Positions 1-6,294 of a stretch of DNA of 7,437 nt are shown in pieces (positions within the stretch are counted from its first letter, which is position 1; every line of letters begins with the position of its first letter). The position numbers and the translations under genes are program-made. The DNA is from Minisyncoccota bacterium (GTDB taxonomy: Bacteria; Verrucomicrobiota; Lentisphaeria; Oligosphaerales; MVZH01), in assembly GCA_021734725.1 (NCBI GenBank), contig JAIPIM010000202.1:1-7437 (forward strand), in the 5' to 3' direction. Under the pieces are notes generated by a model, which worked only from the letters and a program-made list of their open reading frames with translations, was not told the origin of the DNA and did not search any database.

Positions 1-645
1 CAGACGATGGTTGCCCTTCTGCTGGCTGTGACGCTGAACAGTGCGCTCAAGGGACGGGTGATGTTCCGCACGCTGTTCTTTATGCCGGTGGTATTTCCCA
101 TGTCACTGGTAGCCGTGGTGTGGGAACTTATGTATGCACCAGGACCGAATGGCATGGTGAATTCTTTGATTGAACTTCTCTCGTTCGGCGGTTTGCAGAC
201 TACCGATATTCTCCACAACGAAGTTCTTGCCCTGCCCGCCATTATGCTGCTCTCAATCTGGCAGGGAGTCGGCTTTCAGATGGTGGTTCTACTGGCGGGC
301 CTTCAGGCTATCCCCGAGGTCCTCTACGAAGCAGCCGCAATCGACCGCGCGGGGAGATGGAACCAGTTTGTGCATGTTACCCTTCCTCAGTTGAGGAACC
401 CTTTGATTTTTACCGCGCTGGTGACCACTATTCTGGCGTTCCGTGTGTTTGATCAGGTGCAAATTATGACACAAGGTGGGCCGAATCATGCCACCACAAC
501 CGTCATGTTCGAGGCTGTACGCGCCGCCTTCGAGCGCCAGCAGATCGCTCAGGCATCGGCAATGACGGTCGTCTTCTTTATCATCGTTCTTGTCATCACC
601 TGGCTGCAACAAGCGGTCGCACGTCAGGAACGGGGTGTGTCATGA
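1..645 (+). CDS. Sugar ABC transporter permease, MalF/UgpA type (5' end outside window)
   Basis: Inner-membrane permease subunit of a binding-protein-dependent sugar importer, one half of the translocation channel. The frame is open from base 1, so the N-terminus is missing; the Met codon at base 7 is probably internal, because family members are about 290-310 residues and only about 214 are visible. Counting from that Met, hydrophobic segments lie near residues 1-14, 20-43, 73-102, 132-148 and 182-203. The cytoplasmic EAA loop that docks on the ATPase is clear at residues 108-129: EAA, then IDRAG, then a hydrophobic run ending in TLP. The usual Gly of the DGA part is Arg114 here. The periplasmic motif TQGGP, typical of this family, is at 156-160. 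The stop overlaps the next start as ATGA, so the two permeases are co-translated. Family assignment is firm; the sugar is unknown. Confidence 0.93.
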   Translation, partial: QTMVALLLAVTLNSALKGRVMFRTLFFMPVVFPMSLVAVVWELMYAPGPNGMVNSLIELLSFGGLQTTDILHNEVLALPAIMLLSIWQGVGFQMVVLLAGLQAIPEVLYEAAAIDRAGRWNQFVHVTLPQLRNPLIFTALVTTILAFRVFDQVQIMTQGGPNHATTTVMFEAVRAAFERQQIAQASAMTVVFFIIVLVITWLQQAVARQERGVS

Positions 646-1520
646 AAACCCGTGCACAAACAGACACCTCAAAGACGTCCGCGAGAAGCAGCCTCGGTGT
701 ACTTGCGGTGCTGGGTAAATATACGGTGGTGATCGCGGCCGTGCTCTTGTACATTTCCCCGATCATGTTCATGATCGTCGGCAGCATTAAGCCGGATGCC
801 AAGGTTCTGGCCGAGGCGGGGACCCTGCGGGCATTTGTGCCGACGGCGGCCACGATGCGGAATTACCTGGATGTCTTTCGCCGGGTGGACTTCTCTCGGT
901 TCATGCTGAATTCGCTCTTCATTACGGGCACAATTGTGGGAGTGGGGCTGGTTGCGAATGCCATGGCTGGATACGCATTCGCCAGGCTTCGTTGGCGAGG
1001 CCGGTCGCTGTGTTTTGTGTTCGTATTGTCGCTTATGATTTTACCGTTTGAAGCGATTGCCGTCCCCCTTTTCTATCAAATAACACTGTTTGGCTGGCGC
1101 GATACATACACGGCTCAAATTGTCCCTTTCATCGCCAACGCGTTCGGCATCTACCTTTTTTACACATTTTTCAACGGACTCCCTCCGGAGCTCGAGGAAG
1201 CGGCCCGTACGGACGGAGCCGGAGTGATGAGAACATTCGTTGAAATCATCGTGCCCAACGCCAAACCGGTGTTTGCTACCGTGGCGATTATTACATTTCT
1301 GATGTACTGGGGTTTTTTCCTTTGGCCGCTGATGGTGACCAGCGGACCTGAGGTCCGCCCGCTCCCGGTGGCCATTGCGAATTTTCATACGTTACCCCCG
1401 CTTAAATGGGGAGACATCATGGCGTTTGGCGTCATGATGGTGGCACCGGTGCTCATCGTGTTTTTGGCATTCCAGAGGTGGTTTGTCCGAGGCGTGGCGT
1501 CGGCCGGAGTAAAAGGGTAA
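642..1520 (+). CDS. Sugar ABC transporter permease, MalG/UgpE type
   Basis: Second permease of the importer, expected to form a heterodimer channel with the product of the preceding gene. It has 292 residues, normal for the family (about 270-300). After a roughly 24-residue polar N-terminal tail there are six hydrophobic segments, near residues 26-48, 88-114, 122-143, 157-178, 206-230 and 258-280. The EAA loop is canonical: EAA at 186-188, TDGAG at 190-194, and IIVP at 202-205. The start is the ATG of an ATGA overlap with the upstream stop; AGGA about 12 bases before it can serve as a weak Shine-Dalgarno, and translation is probably coupled. The order MalF-type then MalG-type then ATPase is the standard CUT1 arrangement. 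Substrate is not readable from the sequence. Confidence 0.95.
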   Translation: MKTRAQTDTSKTSARSSLGVLAVLGKYTVVIAAVLLYISPIMFMIVGSIKPDAKVLAEAGTLRAFVPTAATMRNYLDVFRRVDFSRFMLNSLFITGTIVGVGLVANAMAGYAFARLRWRGRSLCFVFVLSLMILPFEAIAVPLFYQITLFGWRDTYTAQIVPFIANAFGIYLFYTFFNGLPPELEEAARTDGAGVMRTFVEIIVPNAKPVFATVAIITFLMYWGFFLWPLMVTSGPEVRPLPVAIANFHTLPPLKWGDIMAFGVMMVAPVLIVFLAFQRWFVRGVASAGVKG

Positions 1521-1592
1521 TCGGCTCTTCTCGGATGTCAGAAATTGTCCTTCAGCAACTAAGAGCTTACAGAAAACCGGAAACAACCCTTT

Positions 1593-2762
1593 ATGGCAAC
1601 GGTTGAATGTAAAACGGTTAACAAGATCTTCCCTGGGGGTGTCCAGGCCTTGCATGATCTGAGCTTTCGGGCCAATGACGGCGAGTTTCTTGTGTTGGTG
1701 GGACCTTCGGGGTGCGGTAAGTCAACGGCTTTGCGCTTGATTGCGGGACTCGAGGCTGTTACGTCTGGCACCGTTCAAATCGGAGATGAATGTGTAAATG
1801 ATCGTCCCCCGCAGCGGCGGGACATTGCAATGGTCTTCCAGAATTACGCACTGTATCCGCACAAGACAGTGCGGAAGAACCTTGACTTTCCGTTGCGTAT
1901 GATGAAGATGGGCAAGGACGAGCGGAGAGAACGAATTGCTCGGGCGGCAAAATTACTCGGATTGGAAGACAAGCCCGACCGGAAGCCAAAGGAGTTGTCC
2001 GGCGGACAGCGCCAGCGGGTTGCCATGGGACGGGCTATCGTGCGCGATCCCGCCGTCTTCCTGATGGACGAGCCCCTGTCAAATCTGGATGCCAAGCTGC
2101 GCGTGGAAATCCGTGCGGAAATTGCTGAACTGCAGCGCAGAATTGGTATTACAACGATCTACGTGACGCATGACCAAGTAGAGGCCATGACTCTCGGCGA
2201 CCGCGTGGCCGTTCTCCGCGACGGCAGGCTCCAACAAATTGCGCCGGCCCAGCAATTGTACGAACATCCCGTAAATACGTTTGTCGCGTCTTTCATCGGC
2301 AGCCCTCGCATGAACATTTTCCAGACGAAGCTTATACGCTCCGAAAAGGGGCAGCTGGCGATCCGATTCGGTTCTCTGAGGCTACCTGTACCCGACGGGC
2401 TTTTGGACGCGTGCAAGTCTCTCGAAAAACAAGGTACGGAGGAGATTCTGGCCGGGTTGCGGCCCGAGGCCTTTGTCGCTCCGGGGTCGGTTGAGGAGAA
2501 GTGGCGGCTCCAAACAGTATTGCGGGCCGCCGAGGAACTGGGGCACGAGGAAATTCTTTACCTGGACAGCCCGGAAACCATGCATACAGATGAAGGTCAG
2601 ACGCCTGAAGAAGATGCATCGGACATGGAGGGGCACACGGAATCAACCATGGTCGCTCGCTTTCCCGCGGGACGCAAAATGCGCCTTGGGGAAGCCATCA
2701 TGCTTGGGGTGGATGTCTCAAAGCTGTATATCTTCCGGATGGATGGAAGCGCGCTGTCCTGA
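1593..2762 (+). CDS. Sugar ABC transporter ATP-binding protein, MalK/UgpC/MsmK type
   Basis: Cytoplasmic ATPase that powers the importer, 389 residues. All nucleotide-binding motifs are present: Walker A GPSGCGKST at 37-45, Q-loop Gln83, signature LSGGQ at 135-139, Walker B VFLMDE at 155-160, D-loop SNLD at 163-166 and switch His193. The FIGSPRMN segment at 234-241 leads into the C-terminal TOBE regulatory domain that defines the MalK/UgpC group. That domain carries an acidic, low-hydrophobicity stretch at about 328-350 with nine Asp/Glu, which seems to be an insertion and accounts for a length about 20 residues above the usual 360-370. It starts 72 bases after the MalG-type permease; the gap shows no terminator and no clear promoter, so it is probably in the same operon. 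The Shine-Dalgarno is poor (GGA about 11 bases upstream), but the N-terminus aligns with MalK at this ATG. Such ATPases sometimes serve several permease pairs. Confidence 0.96.
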   Translation: MATVECKTVNKIFPGGVQALHDLSFRANDGEFLVLVGPSGCGKSTALRLIAGLEAVTSGTVQIGDECVNDRPPQRRDIAMVFQNYALYPHKTVRKNLDFPLRMMKMGKDERRERIARAAKLLGLEDKPDRKPKELSGGQRQRVAMGRAIVRDPAVFLMDEPLSNLDAKLRVEIRAEIAELQRRIGITTIYVTHDQVEAMTLGDRVAVLRDGRLQQIAPAQQLYEHPVNTFVASFIGSPRMNIFQTKLIRSEKGQLAIRFGSLRLPVPDGLLDACKSLEKQGTEEILAGLRPEAFVAPGSVEEKWRLQTVLRAAEELGHEEILYLDSPETMHTDEGQTPEEDASDMEGHTESTMVARFPAGRKMRLGEAIMLGVDVSKLYIFRMDGSALS

Positions 2763-2772
2763 ATTTCCCCCG

Positions 2773-2920
2773 CTGCCCAGGCTGTTTCATTCTCAGTCAT
2801 GCAAATGTCCGAAGTGGCGCGGATGGTCCCCAGCCGAAATCGGAATGGCTCACGGTGCGGGACGCCCCGTGCTACTGTTCGTGGAAGGCACTCAATCCAT
2901 AGAATGAAACAGCCCTGCCC
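2773..2920. repeat. Intergenic inverted-repeat element with flanking direct repeats (MITE-like candidate)
   Basis: Left arm GGCTGTTTCATTCT at 2780-2793 is the exact reverse complement of AGAATGAAACAGCC at 2901-2914, giving 14 perfect pairs around 107 bases. Immediately outside, CTGCCC occurs at 2773-2778 and again at 2915-2920 as a direct repeat; the left copy is separated from its arm by one A. The layout of terminal inverted repeats plus a short target-site-like duplication is that of a small non-autonomous transposable element. No transposase is encoded. The element starts 17 bases after the ATPase stop and ends 18 bases before the reductase stop, so it fills the gap between convergent genes. 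It could instead be a structured RNA or a repeat that ends both transcripts. The repeats are certain; the mobile-element reading is inference from one copy. Confidence 0.6.
2851..2871. other. GC-rich hairpin inside the inverted-repeat element
   Basis: CACGG at 2851-2855 pairs with CCGTG at 2867-2871, and GCG at 2857-2859 pairs with CGC at 2863-2865. One T/C mismatch separates the two stems and the loop is GGA. A second weak stem, CCGA with TCGG, sits just before it at 2833-2842. Neither strand has a run of T after the stem, so this does not look like an intrinsic terminator. It would form the inner arm if the whole element folds as a long hairpin. Confidence 0.5.
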
Positions 2921-2932
2921 CGGTGCATCCAT

Positions 2933-4888
2933 TCATTCGATGTCACAGGCTCCGCCTTCGCAAAAACGCGCTTCCAATTCGTGCTCATGCTGTATTTCTC
3001 CCCGCAGAGGCTTCACGTTTTCCGCGCGTTGACGGTATTCGCTTTCCGTGATGGTTTCATAGGGGGGCTGGGCGTAACCGTGTCCAGTTGCCGGCAGGAA
3101 TACAATGGCCTTCAAGCGATCTTCATAGCTCTGCAGTATGGTCGGTAGCATGTGCCCTTCCGAATCCGCGTCAAAGTCTGCCGTGCAACTCACCTGATTG
3201 TCAGACCAATGATGTTGCATGCGCGCCGCCAGATCGACCTTTTCCCAGAGAGAAACGTCGCCCTTGCCGCGAACTAAATGAGCAACTTCCAGAGGAAATT
3301 CAATCACCGTCGTATTGTCGCTGTATTGATCCGGCTCCGTGCGATATCCCGCGTCGCGACACATATCCACCAGCGGGTGATTGTTGCTGACACGGACGCG
3401 CCGAAGATAATACGGCGCGTGTTCCCAATGCACGCCCGGCGTGGCGCCGGCAAGAAGGCTGACTGTTCCGGAAGGCTTTACCGAGGTTGTCTTGATTGAA
3501 CGCGGCACGCATAACCAATTGCTGTATTCCTCATCCACTTGCTGTATGTAATCGTAGGACTCATCACACCAATTCATGAAGGTTCGGTAACCTAGCCGGT
3601 TGACAGCCTGGACAATACCACTCATCGAACATCCTATGCGACGATTCCGCAGCATAACGGCATTGGTGTGCTGGTCCTCAGTAGCCACCAATGTAACGGT
3701 TTTGGCGTATTGATAGGCGACACGAAGCGTCTCCCGATAATCCGCGAGAGTCTGATGGTGCGCGGGATAGGTCTCGACAAGACAGCACAGCTCTCGATCC
3801 CAAAGCGTTTGCTCAACACATGGGTTGCTGCCTTTCGCTTCCGCATCGGCCCAGGTGGGAGGATCTTTCATTCGCCCATAGGCCCTTATATTGTCAAGCC
3901 ACAGATAGCCCGGCTCGCCGTTGTGCTTTGTACGCGCCGCTACCCCGGTATAGTCCATCCCGACTTGAGCAAAAATGGAATTATTCGACGCCCATCTGTA
4001 GTCCTCCACCTTCTGCCTGTCTTCCTTAAGATCGAGAGACTGCGTGTCATCAGCCTCGGCAAAGGCGATTTGGGCCGACCTGCGAATACCGCCCGCGACG
4101 ACGCATTTGCCGATGAGATTCATGGTATCGACAATAAGGCGTGCGTCCACCTTCTCTCCGACGTACTCCCGGTAGAGACCGTCAAGCTTGTCCAGCATGG
4201 CACGTAGGGGTTCGGGACCGCTGGCCATTCCCCCAAAACTTTTCAGTGGCGTTCCCTTAGGGCGAATACGTGAATAATCCCATCTTGCCGGAAGCGATGC
4301 AGCCCCTGTGTAAGCACGCAGTAACCGTTTCAGCGCGGCACCCCATCCCTCACGACTGTCTTTGATGGTGAAGATGTCATCGCCTGTTTCCGGAGCCACA
4401 ATCGAAAGGGCGCCCTTGCCGGCGGTATCGAAACCCACCCCGACTCCGACCATGGACATGCGAAGCATCCACAGATAAGGCATGGCATAATCGTGCGCAA
4501 TGTCCGCGGTGGACACAAAACCGCAATTGTTGAGCGCCGCGCCGCCCCGCTCGTACATGAAGCGCGTTCCCATGATCCAAAGCCCACGTCCCGGGGGGGT
4601 CCATTTGAAGTGCCAGAGCCGGTCGTATGCGTTCTGTGCGAATGCCATGGCTTTTCTGGTGTCCCAGGGAAGACCAAGCTGCAGGCAGTGGATGCGCTGC
4701 ACCGTAAACATTCCTTCAATAACCCGTTGACAGGTCTGCCACCATTCTTCGCCGTTTCGACTGTACGTACGCTTATAAGTCACCCACGATAAAGCACCGT
4801 ATCCCCACTGTACGGCTCGGGACCTATAGCGCTCCAGGAAGTCGCGATGCAGCTTGAATGGTCCAAACGTGTCGATGTCTATGATCAT
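2933..4888 (-). CDS. nrdJ: Adenosylcobalamin-dependent ribonucleoside-triphosphate reductase (class II, RTPR type)
   Basis: Cytoplasmic class II ribonucleotide reductase (called rtpR in Lactobacillus leichmannii) that makes dNTPs using a thiyl radical generated from coenzyme B12, with no need for oxygen. It is complete at 651 residues. N-terminal WVTYKRTY at 35-42 closely matches the L. leichmannii enzyme. The cysteine set is intact: Cys122 in LNNC and Cys368 form the substrate-reducing pair, Cys357 in NPC is the radical site with Asn355 and Glu359 beside it, and Cys643/Cys648 in the C-terminal CEGGAC tail form the shuttle pair. The 11-residue spacing between Cys357 and Cys368 equals that of C408-C419 in the reference enzyme. 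Other matches are REGW at 179-182, RWASNN at 298-303 and KPSGTV at 471-476. It is about 90 residues shorter than the 739-residue reference, with much of the loss between GVGF (150-153) and REGW, near the effector region. The NPCGE motif reads NPCVE. There is no ATP cone. It is separated from rhaA by 105 bases with its own likely promoter. Confidence 0.96.
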   Translation of the reverse strand: MIIDIDTFGPFKLHRDFLERYRSRAVQWGYGALSWVTYKRTYSRNGEEWWQTCQRVIEGMFTVQRIHCLQLGLPWDTRKAMAFAQNAYDRLWHFKWTPPGRGLWIMGTRFMYERGGAALNNCGFVSTADIAHDYAMPYLWMLRMSMVGVGVGFDTAGKGALSIVAPETGDDIFTIKDSREGWGAALKRLLRAYTGAASLPARWDYSRIRPKGTPLKSFGGMASGPEPLRAMLDKLDGLYREYVGEKVDARLIVDTMNLIGKCVVAGGIRRSAQIAFAEADDTQSLDLKEDRQKVEDYRWASNNSIFAQVGMDYTGVAARTKHNGEPGYLWLDNIRAYGRMKDPPTWADAEAKGSNPCVEQTLWDRELCCLVETYPAHHQTLADYRETLRVAYQYAKTVTLVATEDQHTNAVMLRNRRIGCSMSGIVQAVNRLGYRTFMNWCDESYDYIQQVDEEYSNWLCVPRSIKTTSVKPSGTVSLLAGATPGVHWEHAPYYLRRVRVSNNHPLVDMCRDAGYRTEPDQYSDNTTVIEFPLEVAHLVRGKGDVSLWEKVDLAARMQHHWSDNQVSCTADFDADSEGHMLPTILQSYEDRLKAIVFLPATGHGYAQPPYETITESEYRQRAENVKPLRGEIQHEHELEARFCEGGACDIE

Positions 4889-4896
4889 ATGCGTTA

Positions 4897-4901
4897 CTTC
4901 C
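4897..4901 (-). promoter_or_regulatory. Ribosome binding site of the ribonucleotide reductase gene
   Basis: On the minus strand GGAAG lies 8 bases before the ATG at 4888-4886, a normal distance. It supports this Met as the start; the next residues already lead into conserved RTPR sequence by residue 35, matching the length of N-terminal arm expected in the family. Confidence 0.6.
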
Positions 4902-4944
4902 GCGGACTTGGAACACGGGCTTTAATACCTGTTTTCCCCTATGT

Positions 4945-4973
4945 AGTATACAAGCCAGCGGGGATTCACGCAA
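4945..4973 (-). promoter_or_regulatory. Putative sigma-70-type promoter for the ribonucleotide reductase gene
   Basis: On the minus strand TATACT (4950-4945) matches the -10 consensus at five of six positions. TTGCGT (4973-4968) is a weak -35 at three of six, with an ideal 17-base spacer. A start point near 4938 would give a leader of about 50 bases before the ATG at 4888. The -10 is embedded in an 11-bp interrupted palindrome, TGTA-TAC-TACA, which could be a repressor site, but it does not clearly match the NrdR box. The leader is too short for a cobalamin riboswitch and shows no B12 box. Confidence 0.4.
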
Positions 4974-4993
4974 AAGACGTCAACTCAAGCGCG

Positions 4994-6280
4994 TCACGGA
5001 TTCAGGCGGTTGCGGATTACCATCCTGTCGTATGCATACATGTCGTCGAGCCAAGCCGGCCCCACGGGCGCATTGTGTTTGAGGCAGTGATAATCCCAAA
5101 CCGCGCCAAAGGGATAGGATTTAAGTTCTTCCAGCAAAGCCAATTTCCCGGCGAGATCATCGGCATGTGCCATTTCGCGGAGTTGTACGGTGGGTTCGAG
5201 CAGCGCATAGAGAGCCGCTTTAAGGGTTGCTCTCGTCCCAATGACCCAGGCGCCGATGCGATTGATGCTGGCATCAAAGAAGTCCAGTGCCACATGTGTC
5301 TGTTCCAGCGCATTTCCGCGGACAAGTTCATGGAAGACGCGTTTAACATCGTCGTTGAATGTTACAACATGGTCGCTGTCCCAACGCACACCTCGGCTGA
5401 CGTGAAGCAATACTTCATCCTGAAAGGTCATGAGCGACGACAGTTTATCGGAAATGGTTTCCGTTGGATGGAAGTGCCCCATATCGAAGCAAATCATTAT
5501 GCCCTGAGTCAATCCATACCCCATATAGAATTCGTGCGAGCCCACGACATAATCTTCCGAACCTATACCGAAGAGTTTGGACTCCACCGAGTCTTTACAG
5601 TATTTTCTGTCCACGTCGGCTGCCAGGATTGTATCCAGAGACTCGGCCAGCCGTTCCCGGGGTCCCCATCGATCCACAGGATGATCTTTGGCTCCATCGG
5701 GAACCCAGTGGTTGATGACGCATGGACTGTTCTGGGCGCGTCCCATTGCTTCCGCGATCCGGCGGCATGCAATCCCGTGCCGAATCCAGAACTGGCGCAC
5801 AGTTTCGTCCCTGCTTCCCAGCGTATAACCGCTGTCCGCCATGGGGTGGGCAAAATAGGTGGGATTAAAGTCCAAGGCAATACCATGTTTGACAGCCCAG
5901 TCAATCCAGGCGCTGAAATGGTTTGGTTGCAATTGATCGCGTTCAATGCGTTTGCCGTCTGTCTCCGCATAGATAGCATGCAGGTTACAGCGTAATACGC
6001 CGGGAATGAGAGAGAATGCTTTGTCCAGATCGGCACGGAGTTCTTCGCCGTTGCGCGCGGCCCCCGGGTAATTGCCAGTGGCCATGATGCCCCCGCTGCC
6101 CACGCCGGTCTCCCGGACCTCAAAGCCAGCGACATCGTCTCCCTGCCAGCAGTGCACGGATACAGCGACGGCGGCCAAGTGATGCAAGGCTTTGTCTGTA
6201 TCCACGCCGACATCGGCATATCGTGCCCGCGCTGCTTCGTAAGCTTTCTGGACGCTTTGAGAATCTGGTTGCGTAAACAT
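4994..6280 (-). CDS. rhaA: L-rhamnose isomerase
   Basis: Converts L-rhamnose to L-rhamnulose in the cytoplasm, the first step of the phosphorylating rhamnose pathway before rhamnulokinase and rhamnulose-1-phosphate aldolase. The 428 residues align along the whole length of E. coli RhaA (419). The metal ligands can be placed one residue below the E. coli numbering: Glu233 in VESKLFGIG, Asp266 and His269 in DMGHFHPTE, His293 in LLHVSR, Asp301 and Asp303 in RWDSDHVV, and Asp333 in LDFFDAS. The substrate-loop segments HCWQGDDV (43-50) and ATGNYPG (67-73) are also intact, so the enzyme should be active. A Met 13 codons upstream is in frame, but the chosen ATG at 6280-6278 has a strong Shine-Dalgarno and matches the E. 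coli N-terminus. It follows the PHP-like gene by 11 bases and is probably coupled to it. No kinase or aldolase is in view. Confidence 0.98.
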   Translation of the reverse strand: MFTQPDSQSVQKAYEAARARYADVGVDTDKALHHLAAVAVSVHCWQGDDVAGFEVRETGVGSGGIMATGNYPGAARNGEELRADLDKAFSLIPGVLRCNLHAIYAETDGKRIERDQLQPNHFSAWIDWAVKHGIALDFNPTYFAHPMADSGYTLGSRDETVRQFWIRHGIACRRIAEAMGRAQNSPCVINHWVPDGAKDHPVDRWGPRERLAESLDTILAADVDRKYCKDSVESKLFGIGSEDYVVGSHEFYMGYGLTQGIMICFDMGHFHPTETISDKLSSLMTFQDEVLLHVSRGVRWDSDHVVTFNDDVKRVFHELVRGNALEQTHVALDFFDASINRIGAWVIGTRATLKAALYALLEPTVQLREMAHADDLAGKLALLEELKSYPFGAVWDYHCLKHNAPVGPAWLDDMYAYDRMVIRNRLNP

Positions 6281-6286
6281 GATTTT

Positions 6287-6294
6287 CTCCTTTA
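6287..6294 (-). promoter_or_regulatory. Strong Shine-Dalgarno of rhaA sharing bases with the upstream stop codon
   Basis: Minus-strand TAAAGGAG ends 6 bases before the rhaA ATG. Its first three bases, TAA at 6294-6292, are the stop codon of the PHP-like gene. Ribosomes terminating there would sit on the rhaA initiation region, so the two proteins are likely made in fixed ratio. This site also decides the rhaA start over the Met 13 codons upstream, which lies inside the preceding gene. Confidence 0.85.

Noticed and set aside
1535..1606. A 23-codon frame starting between the second permease and the ATPase and overlapping the ATPase start, a possible coupling leader
   Set aside because: It has no Shine-Dalgarno and its overlap with the ATPase start is out of frame. 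Without comparative data it is not better than chance.
2780..2914. Classical bidirectional intrinsic terminator between the convergent genes
   Set aside because: The long arms are 107 bases apart and neither they nor the internal hairpin are followed by a T-run on either strand.
2597..2932. A 111-codon minus-strand frame crossing the intergenic inverted repeat into the ATPase gene
   Set aside because: It spans both inverted arms, overlaps the 3' end of the ATPase gene antisense, and shows no domain or good ribosome binding site. The inverted repeat explains the region better.
3668..4207. A 179-codon open frame on the plus strand opposite the ribonucleotide reductase
   Set aside because: It is entirely inside the conserved reductase coding region on the other strand, with no recognisable domain.
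4889..4993. Cobalamin riboswitch ahead of the B12-dependent reductase
   Set aside because: The gap is only 105 bases, shorter than a full cobalamin riboswitch, and no B12-box-like sequence is visible.
4847..5995. A 382-codon open frame on the plus strand opposite rhaA
   Set aside because: It lies antisense to a full-length, motif-complete rhaA and runs into the reductase start. Its product has no family features that I recognise. It is a shadow produced by codon bias in the real gene.
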